DNA of 64,000 nt from Bos javanicus. Taxonomy: Eukaryota > Chordata > Mammalia > Artiodactyla > Bovidae. Positions within the stretch are counted from its first letter, which is position 1; each line of letters begins with the position of its first letter. The stretch spans positions 20,105,501-20,169,500 of the forward strand of contig NC_083884.1 of NCBI RefSeq assembly GCF_032452875.1, in the 5' to 3' direction. Shown here in pieces: positions 43,361 through 54,262 of the stretch. The notes beneath the pieces were generated by a model that was not told the origin of the DNA, ran no database searches, and saw only the letters and a list, made by a program, of their open reading frames with translations. The translations under genes were made by a program, and so were the position numbers.

Positions 43361-43461
43361 GTTCTTAGTCGTGTCCAACTCTGCGACCCCATGGACTGTA
43401 GCCCACCAGGCTCCTCTGTCCATGGAAATCTCCAGGCAAGAATACTCGAGTAGATAGCCTG
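43350..43461 (-). mobile_element. Bov-A fragment
   Basis: About 110 bases of Bov-A body, minus strand, from AGTCGTGTCCAACTCTGCG to AATACTCGAGTAG. Head missing. Confidence 0.87.
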
Positions 43462-45744
43462 TGGGGCAGATTTGGAAAGCAAGTCACTTTTATATTTAGG
43501 AAAACTTCATGTATATTTTAACCCCCAAGGCAGTGTTACTGGTTACTTTATAGTGAATTCATCATTTGCTTTTTCAGCCTTAGACAGAGTATCTTGGTTT
43601 ATCTGATGTGGTTGTAGGTATTCTTGTGTCTACGTGTATCCATATGTTGACTAGTGAGATGACAATTCTGAAAAGAGCAAGAAAAAGTAAGGAAAGTTTT
43701 TATTCTCTTTTATTCTATTTTTAAGAATACTTCAAAATGCCTTCACTGTTTTGCAAGTGATGATTCCTCTTCTCTTATCAGCAGAGAATTAATAAATCTG
43801 GTCTGTTTCATGTTTGGAAAAATGTAGGTTTTAGACTTAAAGTTCTTGGTTTGACAAGTGCTATGTGAGGGAGAAAGGAGCAGCAAGGTGAAAATCAGTG
43901 AGGCAAGTGAGACAGACTCATGGAAAGGGTTCCTAAAGATCTCAGCCTATTTAACCCTTTTGCATATAGCTTCCAATATTCCAATATTTCAAATACCGTA
44001 AGTTCAGGTAGAGATACTGGGTTTGTCCTTTCAAACCAGTGTTGAACTACATTTAACTTGATAGTTAATTTTCCATCTCAATAATGGCAGGAAAATTATC
44101 AGAATTGTCTTCTGTCCATCTTTGGTTGGAATACTTCGACTGCTTCATATGGTACAATTGCCCAAACACTGTAATTACTTAAATGACTCAAGGACTTAGA
44201 TCTTCAGTTATCTGTGTCCTAGAGATTTTAAAAACTACTATTCCAAGAACAGTGTAATTTAATCTTCTTATAAGTCCCTTTTGCTCTGAGAAACAGCATG
44301 GTTTATCCCATGTTTATACAAATGCGTCTGTATCTTACCTGTATTAAAATGTCCAAGCATTGCATCTAAATTTTGTGAGCTTCCTCTGACCAATGTCAAG
44401 TCTGAGGACTTTAATCACGCTGTCACATGAAGAGCAAGGAGCTTCTTTGGATATTAACCCTCCTTCTGTCACTCTCTGGAGAATTTATGACAGGAACATA
44501 ATACATAATGTGACTCTTCTTTAGTTCAGAATTGGACTCTGTGTGGAAGGGAACTTTTTGTGGGTTATCACCTAAGAACTCAGTATGAACCCTTGTTCAG
44601 TGTTGCTTATACTGCCATAAGCCAGAACCACTGGGAGAATTAGGTCGGTACAAATGCTCTAGGGACAAATTAAATCACGGTTTTGAGTTGCCTGACTTCA
44701 TCTCGTGTTAAATGGTAATTTAAGGCTGATTAAACTTCTGAGTTAAATTTTTGTGTATTTTTGAGAAGACACTGACAAACATCCTCCTGTATGTAAAGTT
44801 GGTGTAACTGGCTCCACTTTCAGAATTTCTGCTTTCTGTTGTTTGTTTTGGTGTCTGTCAACATTGAAGCAAGAGCAATGCTGTCTTGTATTTCCAAATA
44901 CTACTATCCTTTTCCCTCTTACTCTGTAAGTCATTACTGGAAGATACATATTTTATGAAAATTAAAGACATCATGCAGCTTTAAAATTTCATTCCAAAAA
45001 ATCATGCTTAGGCATCTCTTCCCAAATACCCACCTCTCTCTCTCAAAACATTCCTCATCCTTTTTTGAAGGCAGTTTGTGTGTAAGAAGAGTTGCATAGT
45101 AAAAAGAATAAACTTTATTTTTTCCAAGTGCAAGTAAATTCTGTTGATCATATTATGATAATGCATTGTTTTATTTGGCTTGAATGGACAATTCTACCAT
45201 CAGAATATATGCCTTACAATGAATCAACCTGGCATTAACATCACTTTATTTGATAACATTCACTAAAATAAATCGTTTCATTTGGTTACTTTTAGACACA
45301 TTGTGCAAATAATTAATCCTAGCAGATGCCCCTATTCAAACAAAGTTTTATATAATTTCATTAATGAGAATTTTCTATTGGTTATTTTAAGCCACTGTTA
45401 AAACTTTTTTTGAAAACTTTACAAGTGAAACCATTTAGGTCAAAGCTTCTTAAATCATCTGTGATAAAGAACTGTTTTGTTGTTGTAGTTCTTATTCTAT
45501 ATTTAATTTTCATGCAGTCACATTCTAATATGTTTGTATAATGCACTGATTGTGTGCTTGGGTGGCATGCCAATATCAAAGTGTTATATGTCTTGTCATG
45601 TTCATTACTAATTTCTGAATTCATATCACTGTGGACTGGTAGAAATATCCAGACCACCATCCGTCCATGGGGCACATTTGAATGGCACTGATGGAGGCTC
45701 TTACCTGTGGTGTAGAGCTTTTGGGGGTTTGATTAATAGGTTGA
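43462..45744. other. 2.3 kb with no recognised repeat or gene
   Basis: AT-rich single-copy sequence. Minus-strand frames of 68 and 97 codons (44743-44949, 45382-45675) have no family features. Confidence 0.5.
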
Positions 45745-45753
45745 TCTTTTACT

Positions 45754-46020
45754 ATGCTGCTAAGTCGCTTCAGTCGTGTCCGACTCTGTGTGACTCTGTA
45801 GATGGCAGCCCACCAGGCTCCGCCATCCCTGGGATTCTCCAGGCAAGAACACTGGAGTGGGTTGCCATTTCCTTCTCCAGTGCATGAAAGTGAAAAGTGA
45901 GTGAAGTCACTCAGTTGTGTCCGACCCTCAGTGACCCCATGGATTGCAGCCTACCAGGCTCCTCCATTCATGGGATTTTCTAGGCAAGAGTACTGGAGTG
46001 GGGTGCCATTGCCTTTTCTG
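45754..46020 (-). mobile_element. Bov-A2 dimeric SINE
   Basis: Two Bov-A monomers with linker at about 45884-45902, short GCT tail at the left. Perfect 9-bp duplication TCTTTTACT (45745-45753 and 46021-46029). Confidence 0.95.
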
Positions 46021-46029
46021 TCTTTTACT

Positions 46030-46544
46030 GTAGCAAATTGTAATATATATTCAGGAAAGATTCATTTCTCCCTAAAGGAAAACTTTTAGTCCTGCTTTCT
46101 AAAAGTAAGATATCCATCTATTGAGGATGGCATTATGGATTTGTAAATCATTGTCAACACTGCCCTTCACTAGTCTGTAGTTTTTTATACCACAGAACAT
46201 GGTGCTTATAATCCAGTGCTTTGCAGAGAATATAACTTTGAAATACATCTCCTCCTGAAACTCTATATGGAAGAAATTATTATATCCTCTAGATCTCCTT
46301 TAGATATTCCAGGTTGTGGTTGAAGTTATATTTGTTTATTTGTTTTTAACTTGAATTGAGTCAAAGCAGTGAATATTTGAGTTTGTGAGTCACAGTGCCT
46401 TGACTTCTGGTGGAATCATTTAACTGAAGGAAATATAAATCATGCTGTTGGCTTTTATTTAGAGATGATATTAAAAATTACTAAACTCAAATATTACATT
46501 CTCTTCAGGAATTTGGGGAAACATTTTCTGTTTAGTATTTGATA
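46030..46544. other. Unique sequence, no gene seen
   Basis: No repeat or coding signal recognised. Confidence 0.5.
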
Positions 46545-46554
46545 TTAGAAAATT

Positions 46555-46755
46555 TGGACTTCTGAAGTGGCCCCAGTGGTAAAGAATTGCCTGCCAATGT
46601 AGAATCAATCCCTGGATCGGGAAGATTCCATGGAGGAGGAAATGGCACCCCACTCTAGAATTCTTGCCTGAAGAATCCCATGGATAGAGGAGCCTGGCAG
46701 GCTACTGTCCATGTGGTCACAAAGAATCAGACATGACTGAGTGTCTGACCACACT
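46555..46755 (+). mobile_element. Bov-tA-type SINE
   Basis: Plus copy with a diverged head (GGACTTCTGAAGTGGCCCCAG) and missing bases in the B-box region; body and 3' end normal. Perfect 10-bp duplication TTAGAAAATT (46545-46554 and 46756-46765). Confidence 0.93.
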
Positions 46756-46947
46756 TTAGAAAATTCATGTGAATAATCAAGTTTGATTCATGTTTGTAGA
46801 GAAGTCCCTCTTTGCAAGGTTATTTTTTGTTTTTGTTTTCGAGACCCAATATACCTCACCTAAAAATGAGAATGAATTGTTAATCTAGTACAAGCTCAGA
46901 TGTTACTGTTAAGTTCAAGTGCTTCTTGTATGCTGGGCATGATATTA

Positions 46948-47151
46948 TGCTCAGTTGCTCAGTTGTGTCTCACTATTTGTGACCCCATGGACTGTAACCC
47001 ACCAGACTACTCTGTCTGTGGAATTGTCCAGGCAAGAATACCAGAGTGGGTTGATTTCTTCCTCCAAGGGATCTTTATGACCAAGGGATTGAATCTGTGT
47101 CTCCTGCACTGGCAGGCGGATTCTTTACCACTGAGTTACTTGGGAAGCCCT
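46948..47151 (-). mobile_element. Bov-tA-type SINE, left half of a head-to-head pair
   Basis: Minus copy, head at 47151. Flanked by a diverged 12-bp duplication GGCATGATATTA / GGCGTGGTATTA (46936-46947 and 47152-47163, 10 of 12 identical). Confidence 0.92.
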
Positions 47152-47168
47152 GGCGTGGTATTAAGCTG

Positions 47169-47374
47169 GAGCTTCCCAGCTGGCACTAGTGGTATAGAGT
47201 CCTCCTGCCAGTGCAGGAGACACAGGAGATGCTAGATCAGGAAGATCCCTTGGAGAAGGAAATGGCAACCCACTCCAGTATTCTTGCCTGGAAAATTATG
47301 TCAGAGGAGCCTGATGGGCTATATACAGTCTGAGGGGTTGCAAAGAGTCGGACTTGATTGAGCCCCCACACACA
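47169..47374 (+). mobile_element. Bov-tA-type SINE, right half of a head-to-head pair
   Basis: Plus copy starting GAGCTTCCCAGCTGGC only about 17 bases after the head of the minus-strand SINE. The B box is deleted and the body contains an ATATACAGTC variant near 47323. Confidence 0.92.
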
Positions 47375-48010
47375 ATTAAGTGATAAACAAATCAGAACTT
47401 TCTTGTTGTTGTTTCATTTTGCTCTAAAAGAGTAAAGAGTTAGTGGGGAGACAGGCATATAGTCAACAATAAAACACATAAATGTAAGCACGTGACAGTG
47501 ATGAATACTCTAAAAGAAAGGTATATTGTTATAAATGTGATTTTAATTGTATTATTCTGCCAAAAGAGATGTGACTATGATCTTCTCCTCTATTGCCTTG
47601 TTCTGTGCTACTAGGTAATGACAATAGTTTGTTTTGATACATACGCATGCAGATCATCTCTTTGATATTAACATTCCATGTGGCATCATGAGGGTCTGAG
47701 AAGAGAGACAGTGTTTCTGCAGGAGACAGTTGATGCACTAATGAATTAAACAGACTTGGCTAACGTGTGTGATTTTCACCGTGCATGGCTATGATGTTGC
47801 TGGGGGTTGATGGTGGCAGGTTACTTCAAACAGAATAGTGGCACCAAGCTTTGAGATTCCCCTCCTTGAGGGTCAGGGCCAGCACTCTTAATAGGCCATG
47901 ACTACAGAGCCATCTCCTAGAGCTTAGAGGTCCATATGGACATGGAAGAGTTCTAGCTAGAGTCAGGGAAGATACATCACAAAATAAGTTTGTCTTCAAC
48001 TGTAACTGCA
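47375..48010. other. Unique sequence, no gene seen
   Basis: No repeat or coding signal recognised. Confidence 0.5.
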
Positions 48011-48016
48011 GACCAC

Positions 48017-48487
48017 GATGTTGTTGTTGTTCAGTCCCTTAGTTGTGTCCGACTCTTTGCAACCCCATGGACTGCAACATGCCAGGCTTTCCTGTCCTTC
48101 TCTATCTTCCCAGAGTTTGCTCAAACCCATGTCCATTGAATCGATGATGCCATCCAGCCATCTCATTCTCTGTCGCTCCCTTTTCCTTCTGCCCTCAATC
48201 TTTCTCAGCATCAGAGTCTTTTCTAATGAGTCAGGTCTTTGCATCAGGTGGCCAAAGTACTGGAGCTTCTGCTTCAGCATCAGTCCTTCCAGTGAATATT
48301 CAGGGTTAATTTCCTTTAGGATGGACTGGTTTGATCTCCTTGCTGTCAAAGAGACTCGAGAGTCTTCTCCAACACCACAGTTCGAAAGCATCAGTTTTTC
48401 GGTGCTCAACCTTCTTTATGGTCCAACTCTCACATGCGTACATGACTACTGGAAAAACCATAGCTTTGACTTATATGCACTTTTGTT
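48017..48487 (-). mobile_element. BovB 3' fragment
   Basis: About 470 bases of the BovB 3' end on the minus strand; the left end GTTGTTGTTGTTCAG is a diverged tail and the truncation is at about 48487. A 6-bp GACCAC occurs at both edges (48011-48016 and 48488-48493), weak evidence for a target duplication. A 137-codon frame with frameshifts relative to BovB runs through it. Confidence 0.93.
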
Positions 48488-48503
48488 GACCACAAGGGGG
48501 GCC
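48488..48503 (+). promoter_or_regulatory. CTCF-like motif candidate
   Basis: GACCACAAGGGGGGCCAG at about 48488-48505 matches the central CCAC-n-AGGGGG part of the CTCF consensus. It lies exactly at the truncated end of a BovB copy. This is motif resemblance only; single matches of this kind occur by chance. Confidence 0.25.
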
Positions 48504-48505
48504 AG

Positions 48506-50234
48506 GATAAGTGCTGACAGATTTCTTTTGTGGGAAGATGTTTAGTTTTGGATTATTATTTCTGAACCTTGGGAGGCAGCATCAGAATAGTTGCTGATGA
48601 ATCTGCTCATCTTCATCTTACTGAGAATCTTGTTAACTTTTTGCATTTAATCTGTTTCTTGACCCTGGCCAGGGGAATGGTGAAGTCAGGTCATGCTAGA
48701 AGCACTGCTACCAAAGATGGAAAGAAAATTTTATGCTGATACTCAAGTGGTCAAGGTTATTCAGTATCTGGGAATTAAGTGCTGAAGAAAGGAAAGATGA
48801 GGGCAGAGCATCTGACCAAGACAGTTGCAACTCTTGGCCTCTAATATCTTGGGTTTTGGAAACATCAAGGGGAACAGCATAAAGATAATCTGGGGCTTCC
48901 TCCAGGTTTATAGAAAAGCAACTAGCAGCACCACTATCTGCTAATGAGAATTAAGAATCATAGCTTTAAAGAAACTAATCCTTTTCATGTTAAAATTAAA
49001 ATGTATGTTGTAACGGTTGATGAAAAAGTCCTTGAGGAAATAAAAGTGGGCTAGTAAACAATCTCCACTGACTCCAAATTTGTTAAAGTATCGCCCAAGA
49101 AGCACAAAGGCCTTATTCAGTTTGCATCCTTGGGGATTCAGCAATTTATCATCATGGATTTGCCTTCTTCTATCTTTCACCAAGAAGGGTAGAAACTCTC
49201 CTTTCACATTCGGCCATTAACTACAAAGGTTCCGTTGCTTTCCCTTAAAATGTAACCTTTTGAACTGCAAGCTATGGTTGTAAGCAAGGCTTATAAAACA
49301 TATATGTGAGGAAATTGTATTTGTTCACTTACATTTATGGGCTATATTTGTCATTGGTAATTGAATTTTCTCACTAACCTTGTGATAATTAACCCACAGG
49401 CTATGACCTCATGGCCTTGCTTTACTTAATCTACCAATATAAAAACTGTGTAAAATTTCTTATTAGTCAGAGGATACCTTGGACCTTGGGCATGTTTTTC
49501 GTTTCTCCTCCTGATCCTATAGGAGAGTAGGTAGAGACTGAGACTTTCCCAAAATAGCCACTCCTATTTTTTCCTTAGCAACAACATTCCAAGTTTATTT
49601 AATGTAGCAATGAGCCTAGCTATCTAGGAACCATTTGTGTTTTCTAAACATCATTAACAAGTAGGGACTATTATTTGCCTCTTGACCTATCAAAGACTTG
49701 CATGGTTTTGTTAAATTTTGGGAATATTTAAAGAGTTACATTCATTTCAGGGGATGATATATTTTTCAAGCCCCACAATGCCTGATAAAAGTTTATGATT
49801 TGCCCTGGCTTCTGAATGAAATCTATGGATCTGAACTAAGCCACAAAAGAAAATTGTGATATAAAGCATATTGGACTTCACTATTTTACTACTTTAATTT
49901 ACCAAGGAGATACAGCTTTTATTTGGCATTTTCATGTCTGTATGGTAAAATGGAATAGTGGATTCCATTATTTAAATAGAAAATGGTAATACAGAACAGT
50001 GTTCATTATGTTCAAATTTGGGAAGATGTTCCATTCTTACATTTGGAATATCATGGCCATTTGTGTGCCTGAATATCTGTTATTTTGGCCTGTTGGTTAT
50101 CTGTCCCCGCTCCTTTGCAAATAAAAGCACTCCTATTTTGTTTTATTAAGCCATCCTTCTCCAGCTCTCAGTCCAAGGGTTTGGGAGTGTTTGATTTTGT
50201 CTCTGGGGGGCTGGAGAAAGTCAAAGTCCTGGCC
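48506..50234. other. 1.7 kb with no recognised young repeat or gene
   Basis: AT-rich single-copy sequence. An 88-codon minus-strand frame (48941-49207) is featureless. Confidence 0.5.
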
Positions 50235-50530
50235 AATCTGTCACAGGATTCTTGTTTCGGGGATAGGCATGTGACAATGAGCCTTCAGGTCAGCTCTCTT
50301 TCAGGCTGAATAGGTGGAAGGTTGTACACACCAAGACAATATTAGTTCTCTGTTCATGTGGAAGGAGCCTGCCTGGGAATTAAGCCCATACAAAGGTAGA
50401 AGGACTGAAAGATGGAGGTCAGCCAGATCTGATGCCACACAGCATGTGTCTGAAGCAGTGCCACATCTTGATTTGTCAGTTATGTGAGACAATACATTCC
50501 TCTCTCTGCTTCAGCTTCATTTGGGGGCAG
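50235..50530 (+). repeat. Possible ancient interspersed repeat, family not assigned
   Basis: Order of segments GATAGGCATGTGACAATGAG (50262-50281), GTGGAAGGAGCCTGCCTGGG (50358-50377), AAAGATGGAGGTCAGC and TTGTCAGTTATGTGAGACAAT (50473-50493) recalls a common old mammalian repeat. Diverged; no coding capacity. Confidence 0.4.
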
Positions 50531-51629
50531 TGTTCTGCTCCCCATAATAGAAAGAACCAACACCTGGTGCTCGCTGTCTGACTCTTTCTTATGCACCACG
50601 TTGGACTGCGTAGCTGGGCACAGTTTGTGACGAGAAGCTAATTGCAAGAGAATTTAATCTAGTAGTAAATGTGTTCCAGAGTTAATGTTTGGTGGTGGTT
50701 CTGACCTACTTAGTAGGTGAAAATAATTCCCCACCCTGCTAGACTTTGGAAGCTGCAGAAAGAGCTCTTCTCCTGAACGAGACACCATTTCCCTGGTTGA
50801 AAGTTGGCTTTATTGTTGGGTATAGGTTAAAACTGAATAAAAATGAGAGGGTGTGAGAGAGACTTTGGCATGCTGGACTCTCTTCGGGCCACACACGTGT
50901 TTGCCAATAGCATTTTCAGCCCCTCCAAGGGAGGAGGAGACACTAGTGTGATTAATCAGTGGGTACCCTGGTAGCTAGACCACCTAATGTGGATGGACTG
51001 GCCAAGCAAGGAAACCCTGCATGTGTCTGGGTGCAGCTCCTTGCGTCTCTTCTGTTCCTGGTCTCGTGCACCTGTGGGTCTGTTGGTGTGAAGGCTCTTC
51101 CTGGTCACGGTAATGTCTTCTGCTCTGTTTGTCCCTCTTTGTCCTTCTCCTTCTCATCGCTTCTCAGTCACGCACAGGTGTACTGTTCTTAAGACTCTAG
51201 ATTCACGGACTAGGTGGTTCTGCTTGGAACACAGAGACCATGTACCCTAACTCGGAATTTACCATACTTCTGAAATTTAAGAGTCAGAAGCTCAAAGCTT
51301 GCACAACTTTGAATGTAGAGGGACTTTCATTTCCATTGTATTGTTATTTATGCAAATAAGAAATAGTATATATAAACAATAAGAATCAGGTAAATAATAA
51401 ATAGATTTTCTTTATGTATCATCTGTCAGGAAGCTCAAAGCCATATGTGTGTCTTGTGTGTATGTGAGGAACCCTTGGGCTTTCTTAATCTGTATTTGTA
51501 AGGCTGCACACAGGTGTCACTGGGCTGCATTCTTATCTGGAAGCTTGACTGGGGGAATCCATAACCATGATCATCCAAGTTGTTGGAAGAATTCATTTCC
51601 ATGTAGCTATATGACCAAGGGCCTGGTGT
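50531..51629. other. Unique sequence, no gene seen
   Basis: Slightly richer in GC around 50950-51200, with a 77-codon plus frame (50959-51192) lacking known features. No repeat recognised. Confidence 0.5.
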
Positions 51630-52000
51630 TTTGCTGACTGCCAGCCAGAGGCTGTCCTTAACTCCTTGAGGTTGCAGGCAGTTCTCTTTCATATGGTCCT
51701 CTCCATAGGTAGTTCAAAATATGACTGCTTCTTATGAGGGCAGCAGGGCAGTTTCTCATTCCAGTCTTCTAAGATTGAATCTTAGGTTAACATGGTGTAA
51801 TCATGGGAGTGACAACCTGTAATTCTGCTGTATACTGAAACTTACTCAAGGGATGGATATCCTATTAACATTGCCATATTCAGTTGGCCAGAAGAGAGTC
51901 ACAGGTTCTATCCACATTCAAAGGAGGGGGATAAGCAGAGTGTAACACAAAGAGGTGAAGATCATGGGGACTATCTTGGAATTTTGCCTGCTATTTTTCC
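51630..52000. repeat. Possible ancient interspersed repeat, family not assigned
   Basis: Segments such as TGGTCCTCTCCATAGG (51694-51709), CCATATTCAGTTGGCCAGAA (51873-51892), AGAGTCACAGGTTCTATCC and GATCATGGGGACTATCTTGG (51960-51979) occur in an order typical of an old mammalian repeat whose name I cannot assign. Confidence 0.35.
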
Positions 52001-52773
52001 CAAAGTGTGGTTCACTGAAGGTTACTTTATTAGGTTTTAAGTTTGTATTCACCAAGAATCTTTTCCAAGTAACAGAACGCAGGTGACAAGAGACTGATTT
52101 GAACAACCTGAAGAAAATTTTTAAAAGTGATATTATTTTCTTCTAGAACAGCAAATTTGAGTGTTAGGCAGACAGGGTCATGATGCAGTTAGGACCAAGG
52201 AGGACTCAGCTTCAGTAAAGCCATGGTAGAGTAAATAAAGAGCATATCAGAAACGAGAAGTTATAAACACTGAACAGCACTCAGGGAAAGATCTGCTGAA
52301 GTAATCAGCCATAATACAGGACATGCTGGGGTTAGGGTCAAAGGAATCCACTTGAATTCTCCGTGACTGACATCATATCTGAAGACTATGCCATGTCTCA
52401 TTCATGCAGGATGAGAAAGGAGGCTTATGTCCTACCAACTGTTACATTCTTCTATACCACACAACATTGTCTCTCATACCTTTCTGCATTCGTAATTTCT
52501 AGTAACATTTTCTCCTATAGAAACCTTTGCTCATCTCATCCTTGTCTACTATGCACCTGTAAAACTCCTATTCATTTTTCCATAATTTAATTCAGTGACT
52601 GTAAGAGGACCTCTCTCATCCCTTGCTAGCCGTCTAGGTAGATTTGGGGGCCACCCACCTTGTGCCCCTAAATTGGGAGATACTATTACTAAACTCAGCT
52701 AAGTCCCCATGGCAAACCCCTTCTTCCTTCAGACTTTTAGACTGTCATGATGATTTAACACAGTTTTTGCAAA
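52001..52773. other. Unique sequence, no gene seen
   Basis: No gene or young repeat recognised. Confidence 0.5.
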
Positions 52774-53713
52774 TGTATATTGTCACCCTGCTTATATAAC
52801 TTATATGCAGAGTACATCATGTGAAATTCTGGGCTAGCTGAAGCACAAGCTGGAATCAAGAGAAAAATATTAATCGAGAGATTAATATAATCAAGGGATT
52901 ATATTAAATAATATCGAGAGAAATATTAATAACCTCAGATATGCAGACGACACCACCCTTAGGCAGAAAATGAAGAACTAGAGTCTTTTGATGAAATGAA
53001 AGAGGAGAATGAAAAAGTTGGATTAAAAGTCAACATTCAGAAAACTGAGATCATGGCATCTGGTCCCATCACGTCATGGGAAGTAGGTGGGGAAACAATG
53101 GAAACAGTGAGAGACTTTATCTTTAGAAGCTCCAAAATCATTGCAGATGGTGACTGCAGCCATGAAAATAAAAGACACTTACTCCTTGGAAGAAATGTTA
53201 TGACCAACTTAGACAGCATATTATAAAGCAGAGACATTACTTTGCTAACAAAGGTCCATCTAGTCAAGGCTATGGTTTTTCTGGTGGTCATGTATGGATG
53301 TGAGAGTTGGACTATAAAGAAAGCTGAGTGCCAAAGAATTGATGCTTTTGAACTGTGGTGTTGGAGAAGACTCTTGAGAGTCCCTTGGACTGCAAGGAGA
53401 TTCAACAAGTCCATCCTAAAGGAAATCAGTCCTTAATATTCATTGGAAGGACTGATGCTGAAGCTGAAACTCTTATACTTTGGCCACCTGATGTGAAGAA
53501 CTGACTCATTTGAAAAGATCCTGACGCTGGGAAAGATTGAAGGTGGGAGAAGAAGGGGACGACAGAGGACAAGATGGCTGGATGGCATCACTAACTCGAT
53601 GGACATGTATTTGAGCAGGTTTCAGGAGGTGATAATGGACAAGGAAGCCTGGCGTGCTGCAGTCCATGGGGTTTCAAAGAGTCAGACATGACTCTGACTG
53701 AACTGAACTGAAC
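52774..53713 (+). mobile_element. BovB LINE, 5'-truncated, with an internal scrambled patch
   Basis: Starts at TATATTGTCACCCTGC, just after the RT QGC segment, and ends in CTGAACTGAACTGAAC at 53713. YADD is at 52940-52951. Between about 52855 and 52925 the normal sequence before YADD is replaced by AT-rich palindromic and repeated pieces. Stops (for example at 53223-53226) break the frame. Confidence 0.94.
52860..52925. repeat. Palindromic insertion inside BovB
   Basis: Includes ATATTAATC-GAGA-GATTAATAT (52866-52888, perfect 9-bp stem, 4-base loop), ATAATC-AAGG-GATTAT, and two copies of a CGAGAGA(A)ATATTAAT-type segment. This is not part of the usual BovB sequence. Confidence 0.85.
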
Positions 53714-54030
53714 TTGCCAATGAAACATAAATTTCATTTTGATGTGGGGGAAGCTTTTGTTTTCTTGACACAGGAGTCCTGCCTTATCTCACCCTTTCCT
53801 TCTCTGATGTTAAATAACAGAAATAATGCCTAAGGCTCTACCAACAGTCTTATGACTGTTGTGGAAATGACAGAGACTCATAAAGATCTGCTCTCTTGAT
53901 ATCTTTAAGTTGATGAGTCAGCCTAGAAACCAACTTCCTCCTACTGTACTTCTTATATGTACCACAAAACAGAAACTAACCTTTAGTAGTTTAAGCCATT
54001 ATACTTGTGTTTTTAAACCTGCAATCTAGT
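53714..54030. other. Unique sequence, no gene seen
   Basis: Short single-copy stretch between a BovB and a SINE; nothing recognised. Confidence 0.5.
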
Positions 54031-54040
54031 AAAATCCTAA

Positions 54041-54252
54041 GGGTTTCCCTCGTGGCTCAGCTGGTAAAGAATCTGCCTGCCAACGCAGGAGATATGGATT
54101 TGCTCCCTGAGTCGAGAAGATCCCCAAGAGCAGGAAATGGCAACTCACTCCAGGATTCTTGCCTGTAAAATCTCACGGACAGAGGAGCCTGGTTGGCTAC
54201 AGTCCATGGGGTTGCAAAGAGTCAGACATGACTGAGCGTGCACGCACACAAT
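54041..54252 (+). mobile_element. Bov-tA-type SINE
   Basis: Full-length plus copy: head GGGTTTCCCTCGTGGCTCAG, body, BovB-like 3' end and GTGCACGCACACA tail. Flanked by AAAATCCTAA / AAGATCCTAA (54031-54040 and about 54253-54262, one mismatch). Confidence 0.94.
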
Positions 54253-54262
54253 AAGATCCTAA

